Assembly (NCBI GenBank): GCA_030280995.1
Contig: JASXTE010000015.1
Location: 1,444,501 to 1,508,500, forward strand
DNA from: Hemileia vastatrix
Taxonomy: Eukaryota > Basidiomycota > Pucciniomycetes > Pucciniales > Zaghouaniaceae
Direction: 5' to 3'
Length of the DNA: 64,000 bases
The translations under genes were made by a program, and so were the position numbers. Under the pieces are notes generated by a model that did not search any database, was not told the DNA's origin, and saw nothing but the letters and a program-made list of their open reading frames with translations. Below are positions 58,182 to 64,000 of this stretch, one piece after another (position 1 is the first letter of the stretch; the number at the start of each line of letters is the position of its first letter).

Positions 58182-61100
58182 TCAATCTTCTTCATGCCTA
58201 GTGCTTCCGGGATAAAACCTCTTCACTTGGTCTGCAGCCACCCTCTTTTTCAAGACTGCACCATCCAACTCTTCCAAAACATAAGAACCTCCAGACACCT
58301 GAGATCTGACTCTGTAAGGTCCATTCCATCTGTCAGCAAACATTTTCCCCCACTGACTCTACAAACTTCTATTATACACCAAAACCAAACAACCAGGTTT
58401 CAAGGGATTCCTGAGTCTATGAGCTAACTTCTTGTCCCAGTATCTGACTGATTGATTCCTAATCTTCATCATTCTAGAGTATGCCTTCTCTTGACATTCC
58501 TCTCTACATTCCAACTGTTGCATCCTGGCACAGAGCAAATCTTCTGTTGTTTGCACGTCATCCCAATCAATTCCAAGATAAGAGACAGCTTCCAAGTCCA
58601 CTGGTAGAACGGCTTTCTGACCAAACATTAACTCATAAGGAGAATAGCCAGTTGTCCTCTTCACAGTCACCCTATCAGCAAATAAAACCAAGGGTAAATA
58701 ATACCTCCACTTTTCGGCACTATCTCCACACATCTTCACCAAAGCATTCTTGATAGCTTGATGGCCTCTTTCAACCATGCCTTCAGCTTCAGGATAATAC
58801 GGTGTAGCCACTCTAACTTTAGAACCAACACTAGCCACCGCTTCTTTAAATTCAGCACCAAATTCTGGCTCCCCATCAACAGTCACCAACTTCATCAACC
58901 CATACCTATAAATACACTCCTTGTTCAAAAACTCTGCTACATTCTTGGAAGTCAAATTAACCAGAGGCACTGCCTCAACCCAACCAGACAAATCATCCCT
59001 AGCAACAATCAAGTATTCATACCTGCCCTATTTAATATGGACAGCATCCAGACTGACCCTTCCAAAAACAGTTGATTCACCAGTAGCACGGCCCATCTCT
59101 TTAGGTTTCAAGTGACTTCTTCTTTGACATTCTTCACAAGATTGAACCCAACCCTGCACAGCCAACTTCATACCCGGCCACCAAAATCTGTCTGCTACTC
59201 TTCTGTAAGTCTCCCCAAAGCCTCTATGACCAAGGTCTTCATGCAAAGACTTCAAAACCAATTTTTGACCTTTCTTCTGAGTCACCACCACTTGAGGATT
59301 AGGACGTCTCTTTCTCATCAAGCGCCTTCCTGACACATAAAATCCAGGACTCTTCTTCCCGATTGCCAACCAAGTATCATCATCACAACTATCTGGCCTC
59401 TCCAAGGTCAACAGATATTCCACCAAAATAAAATAAAACCAAGATTGACCCCAGGTCTCATCTTCAAAATCCAACAAAACAACATTCAAGGGTACAACTC
59501 TGTCATCAAAATCACCAGTGTGAACATGAGCCAATTGAGCAGCCCAACCAGGACACCAATCCTTAAATTTTGGCACGTCCTTCTCTTTCCACTGAACCTT
59601 GTGAGAATCCAGTTCACTAACAAAAACACCCTTTTCCAATTTTTAGCTGTCCCAAACAACAACTCCATCTTCATCAACAAAAACATCCTGATCACCAGAA
59701 TCAAGATCAGATCCAGCCAGTTTAACCTCTTGGGGGAGGTCAGAACAATCATCCAGTTTAGCCTCATGGGGGAGGATAGAAAAATCCTCAGCACCCTTTG
59801 TGCTGGCCCTAATCACTGGAACATCTTCGTCAAACTCTTCAGAATCAGAATACTCATCTGTAGGTGGCCTCCTTGATAACCCATCAGGCATAGTAAAAGT
59901 TTTACCTGGTTTGTGTACCAGGTCAAAAGAAAAATGTTGAATAAATGCCACCCACCTAGTCTTTGGAGCATTTGGAAGACTAGGTGTATTGATCATCTGA
60001 ACCAAAGATTTTGCATCCACCTGCAGCTCAAAATGCTGCCCCCACAAATTCGTCTGTAGCTTCTTTAAAATTTTAGCTACGCCACACAATTCCTACTTAG
60101 GTTTATAATACCTAGATTCCACCTCATTAAAAACCACAGACTCATACCTTACTGTCCTGACCCTCCCAGTCTTATCCTCCTGAGACAACACAGCACCAGC
60201 AGCAATATAACTTGACTCTACTGCCAGATAAATCTTTCCAGCACCAACACAATAATCCAACTTGTGAAGAATTATATCTTCACCAACAACCTTTTTCAGC
60301 TTCTGAAAAGCCTCTTCACACTCTTCTGTCCATTCCCAATCTGCATCTTTTCTGGTCAACCTTCTTAAAGGTGAAGCCAACAAAGAAAAATCCTTAATGA
60401 AAATCCTGACATATACACATACACCCAAAAATCCTCTGACTTCAGTAGTATTTTTAGGCCTTGGCCATGCCTGAATTTTATTAATCTTCTTCTTCGCCAT
60501 AATCCTTCCCTCTTTACACACCACATGACCCAGAATTTCCAAAGCAGGAACACAACAACAGAATTTTGACCCTGAAATGGTCAAACCAGCCTCTTCAATC
60601 CGGAACAACACTCTCTCTAGAGTTATTGCATATTCCCACACAAACCTCCTTATGCCAGGGTTCTCTGCTAACACCTCATTACCATAATCAGTGGATGGTC
60701 CTTTAATTCCACCATCATCAATAAAAATACCAGCATGAGTAGGAACCTCATCCTGCAAAATCCAAGCCATCTGTGCTTGATAAACTGCCACTGAATTAGT
60801 TGCTCCTTGAGGCAACCTAGTGAGCTGAAATCTTCCCAAGGGAGTCTCACAAGTTGTGAGAGGCCTTAAATCCGTATGTAGTTCCCTCTCATCATAACCA
60901 CCCATAATATCACCCAAACCATAACACACCCTTCCAGCAAAAGCTTTGACAAAATCCTCTGCACTTGGCGGCATACCAGCGTCCTTAATAGTGACTCTAT
61001 TCAAGGCTCTAAGATCATGAACCACCCTCAACTTTTCATTCTGCTTCTTTACACAGAACACCGGACTTGAGTAACTGGGTGTTGATTGCTCATATAACCC

Positions 61101-62399
61101 ATTCCTGACTCTTTCCCTAATAATCTCCACAAAATCCTCTCTGATAGCTGCTTGAATTGAAATAGGTTTGATTTGCCAAGGTTCATGACAAACAACAGGA
61201 ATCAAGTAAGGTTCCCCATAAGAGTGCTTCAACACACCCCTTTCCTCCTCAACAAATTCCATCGCTTTTTCCCTTAGCACAATAACGTGCAACAACAACT
61301 TCTTTTCTTCCTCAGACAACCACCCATCAGGACCAAAATTAACAACTTTCAATCTTTCCACAGTCACCCTAGCCGTCTCTACAAATTCTGGAGGATTCTT
61401 CACCAAAGGAGTACAGTACGGATCTCTTGACAAAGGAGGTCTCTTCAAAGGCGGATTCAAACCCACAGGCATAGGCTCATTGACAGGCCTAATCTTCTGC
61501 GCTACCTTCTTATACTTTGCCGCTCCACCTTCAACTTGAGGGATCTTCAGGAATTCTTCACCACCAGACCTGGAACAAAAACCAAGGGTTTCCCCATTGC
61601 TCACATGTGTGGCCAAGGTAATGTTTTTGACAGGTGTAGAAGAAACCCTAGCGGTGCACAATTGGGAGGACTTACTTTTAGACCCCAATCTCACCACTCC
61701 AAAACTTTTCCGCAATTCCACATCTTCATCCTCACTTCCAACTTCCAAATCTTCAAATCTTGATTCGTCTTCTGAATCACATCTTCTAAAATTGTGCAGT
61801 TTATCCTCATGCTGGAGGTCCAAAAATTGATCTTGACGATTATCATGCTTCAAAATTTTCTGCAGTTTAACCGCATGCTGGAGGCCCAAAAATAGATCTT
61901 GACGATCTTCACAAAAATATTTTGCATCTTCTTTCTTCATTATCTTCAGATTTTTTTCTTGATTTTCTTGAATTATCTTGAAATTTTTATCTTCTTTTCT
62001 TGAGTTTTCTTCTGTCCTACAAAAATAACCAGGGGTTTCCCCAATGCTCACAGGTGTGGCCCAGGTAATGTTTTTGAAAGGTGTAGAAGAAACCCTAGCG
62101 GTGCACAATTGGGAGGACTTACTTTTAGACCCCAATCTCACCGCCACAAAACTTTTCTGCATATCTTTCAATAAAGATATATAAACAATCTTCTTCTTTA
62201 AACTTGAATTAAAAATAATTAAGAATCTTGAGAGAGAACAGAGACTTGATAAAAAACTTGATGAATACTTGCAGAGAAGAGAAACATTAAAAAGAGAAAG
62301 TTGAAAATCCACTTTGTATATCTCCAAGGGAGCTGACTTACTACAACCTGGGATTTCCTCATCTTGGGGAGAGGTTTTAGCACTAGGGTGATCAGCCGT
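58182..62399 (-). pseudogene. Gy-5 ORF2: N-terminal extension, RT, RNase H, integrase (four stops, no frameshift)
   Basis: One continuous frame runs from 62399, where the expected ATG reads ACG, to TGA 58184-58182. The extension (62399 to about 61500) has two copies of a roughly 45-residue conserved segment plus repeated LQHEDKL-type motifs. RT runs from about 61100 (FCVKKQNEKLRVVHDLRALNR) with YGLGDIMGGYDERE, LPQGATNSVAVYQ and the catalytic GIFIDDGGIKG in place of the usual YxDD. In RNase H the usual Asp is Glu (LAVESS). The integrase has HEDLGH...CEEC, DAVHI, VDGEPEF and GMVERGH (D-X34-E), and ends with a GPYRV box. Stops are TAG 60095-60093, TAA 59645-59643, TAG 59030-59028 and TAG 58361-58359. 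The family is divergent from Ch-1 and lacks a chromodomain. Confidence 0.85.
61590..62160 (-). repeat. Duplicated conserved segment in the ORF2 extension
   Basis: Two roughly 130-bp direct copies (about 61590-61720 and 62030-62160) encode SKSKSSQLCTARVSSTP-KNIT. They are nearly identical at the nucleotide level, including 'gtgtagaagaaaccctagcg' and 'gtgcacaattgggaggactta'. The same pair occurs in Gy-2 (8280-8410, 8660-8790) and Gy-4 (52040-52170, 52490-52620), and one copy is in Gy-1 (365-500). Two dyads (61797 and 61863) sit between the copies. Confidence 0.8.
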
Positions 62400-62401
62400 G
62401 T

Positions 62402-64000
62402 TTACTCTAAAAAAGACAGACTCTCAATAGAGCCTGAGCCGCACTCCAAAAAACCAGAGGCAGCGCCCACTTCCTTCCTTCTCCTGCAGCAGTCCAAGCA
62501 CTGGCACATTGAAGATAAACCAGGCCTAGTCTCCCAACCAACCTCTCCAGGGAATGATAACCTCATGTGAAGCCTCCTTTTGTCTTCACCAGTCAACTCC
62601 AAACTGATTCCCAAATCAAATTGATAACCAATTCTTGCCTGAAAATCCATCAAGAATGGCCCACCCAAAACTGCTTTTACATTACCTTTAGCAATGTAAA
62701 AATGAACCTTCCCTGAGGCTCCCCCAACATCTAACTTCACAAACTCTGAAGTTCCAACCAATTCAGTGACATGGCCACCGATCCCTCTCAAATTCCCACC
62801 AATACCAGCTTTGATGGGGAGGCCCATATGAGTTGCCTCAAACAAAGAAATCAGGTTTGTCTGAGAACCTGAATCCACCAATGCCCTTGCCTCCCTGCCA
62901 TTCAGAGTGACATTGACATATCACAGAGGAGCAGAAAAATGAGTTTCCAACCCCTCACCAAACTTTTCAGCAGAATCACAAATGTATTCTACCTCACCAG
63001 AAGAAACCCTTCTCTTGGTCAATAACTTCTTTTGCCTATCAGCCAACCCTGGACTGATAGCATACAATTCCCCATAAGATAGGGAAACCTGACCCTGGTT
63101 CATCCTTTCCAGGACAGAGTCCATAACATTAACTTGACCAGACACTACTGGCCTCTCAAAGTGAGCTCTTTGCTTCACCACCTTGGTCCTAGAAGATTCT
63201 TGAGGACCAGCACCACCAACAGATTTACCATTAACAGGAACCAAACCAGATCCCTCACCAGAACCTCTGACTCCAACCGGCTTTGGCAATGAAGCCAAAG
63301 GGACATCCTCCTCAGAATCAGAATCCACCTCCATTGGCATTGGCTCACCATTCAGGTCCAATGCACCAAAACTAGGGGGGCCCATGTCAGCCATACCTTT
63401 CTGCAACTTGTACAGCTCCTCTTTGCTGTACCTTTTCCTAGCTGCACTCAGCTTAGGAACACCCTTTGAAGCATTTGGCTTTGGTTGGGCCTGAGAACTG
63501 CTCTTAGGCCTACCCACCTTTCCTGCTTCCACATCATAAACACCAGCCAAGCATTCACCACTTGACTGTCCACCACAAGAATACAACTCCAAACCACCAA
63601 AAGAAGTAGAAAAAGAGACCTTATTGACCTCCTTCCCCTTTCCCTTGACGTCCTCATCTACCTTATCAGAAGACTTCCCCTGATCAGGAATCTCCTCAAA
63701 TCTTGGCCTCCTTTGATTGAGACCACCTCTTCTCCTGACCAAATCCACAGGAGCCTGCCCCTCACTGGGCTTCACAAAAGAACCGTCAGGAAACTTAAAA
63801 ACCCTGCCATCAAACTCCACTTCTCCTTCAGACACATCCCTGTTCAATGCCCAACAATCATTGGACCTGTACCCCCTCCTACTGCAATAAGAGCACACCC
63901 AAGGATCACTCCTACCAGCCCTTCTTTCAAAGTCTCTTGGCTGAGAAGGTGCCTTATTAACCTTCTTGGCCTCTTGGACAAAAATGTGCAGCTGTTTTGT
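62402..64000 (-). pseudogene. Gy-5 ORF1: Gag C-terminal half and protease (one stop)
   Basis: The frame is open from the right edge to TAA 62404-62402 except for TGA at 62923-62921. The knuckle near 63895 reads CSYCSRRGYRSNDC, with Tyr replacing the zinc-binding His of the CCHC motif. A Pro/Glu/Ser-rich linker with EVDSDSEEDVPLASLP follows. The protease carries LVDSGSQTNLI (about 62885-62860) and GGPFLMDFQARIGYQ. The ORF ends two bases before the ORF2 start position. Gag packages RNA, and the retropepsin-like protease processes the polyprotein. The N-terminal capsid lies outside the window. Confidence 0.8.

Larger units (their letters stand above)
52931..64000 (-). mobile_element. Gy-5, best-preserved Gy element (5' end outside the window)
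   Basis: It runs from the 3' LTR (52931-54022) through the antisense cassette (54071-58181), ORF2 (62399-58182) and ORF1 (62402 to past 64000). It interrupts Gy-4 ORF1 immediately after 'tctgaggcgg', a sequence continuous in Gy-2 (near 9080), so it is the youngest of the visible Gy insertions. The 5' LTR is not in the window, so the target duplication (expected GGCGG) cannot be verified. Confidence 0.9.

Overview
The window reads as gene-poor, AT-rich heterochromatin of a filamentous fungus, most likely a basidiomycete with a large transposon-filled genome such as a rust (inference). Grounds: short 50-77 nt introns with GTAAGT-type donors and CTAAC/CTGAT branch sites, Zn2Cys6-like cysteine clusters, a chromodomain Ty3/Gypsy element, a PIF/Harbinger element with its accessory gene, and no recognisable housekeeping gene, tRNA or rRNA. 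Almost every base can be assigned to a transposable element, and most coding regions carry stop codons or frameshifts.

The dominant family, called Gy here, is a divergent two-ORF Ty3/Gypsy element on the minus strand. Five copies or remnants are present: Gy-1 (1-4937), Gy-2 (5084-12595), Gy-3 (remnant, 13595-16636), Gy-4 (16637-52930, split by a 26.7-kb insertion) and Gy-5 (52931 to beyond the right edge). The sense order is 5' LTR, primer-binding site, ORF1 (gag-protease), ORF2 (a long N-terminal extension, reverse transcriptase with an FIDD box, RNase H, integrase), then a roughly 4-kb 3' region, polypurine tract and 3' LTR. In Gy-4 and Gy-5 that 3' region carries two intron-containing genes on the opposite strand. 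Each encodes a Zn2Cys6-like double cysteine module. The genes are embedded in repeated small dyads and hairpins whose paired arms change together. This antisense cassette is the most unusual thing in the window.

Nesting order, with target duplications where both ends are visible: a CACTA-like DNA transposon, T2 (23641-50365, TSD AGT), lies inside Gy-4 ORF2. T2 is mostly a satellite-like array of about 605-bp units with perfect palindromes. It was invaded by a chromovirus solo LTR (27013-31870, TSD CCTAA), which itself contains a decayed Harbinger element (27428-31022, TSD ATT). T2 was also invaded by a complete chromovirus (37600-46768, TSD TTACT) and by a 2.5-kb terminal-inverted-repeat element (46989-49476, TSD AAT). 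Gy-5 is inserted in ORF1 of Gy-4. On the left, Gy-1 sits in the end of T1, a sibling of T2, which sits in Gy-2, which sits in an older Gy LTR (12596-13245). Gy-3 carries an unrelated solo LTR (15180-16354, TSD GTAAA).

Best-preserved coding units: antisense gene A of Gy-5 (one intron, open), antisense gene B of Gy-5 (one stop), ORF2 of Gy-5 (four in-frame stops, no frameshift) and the chromovirus pol (two in-frame stops). Everything else is fragmentary.
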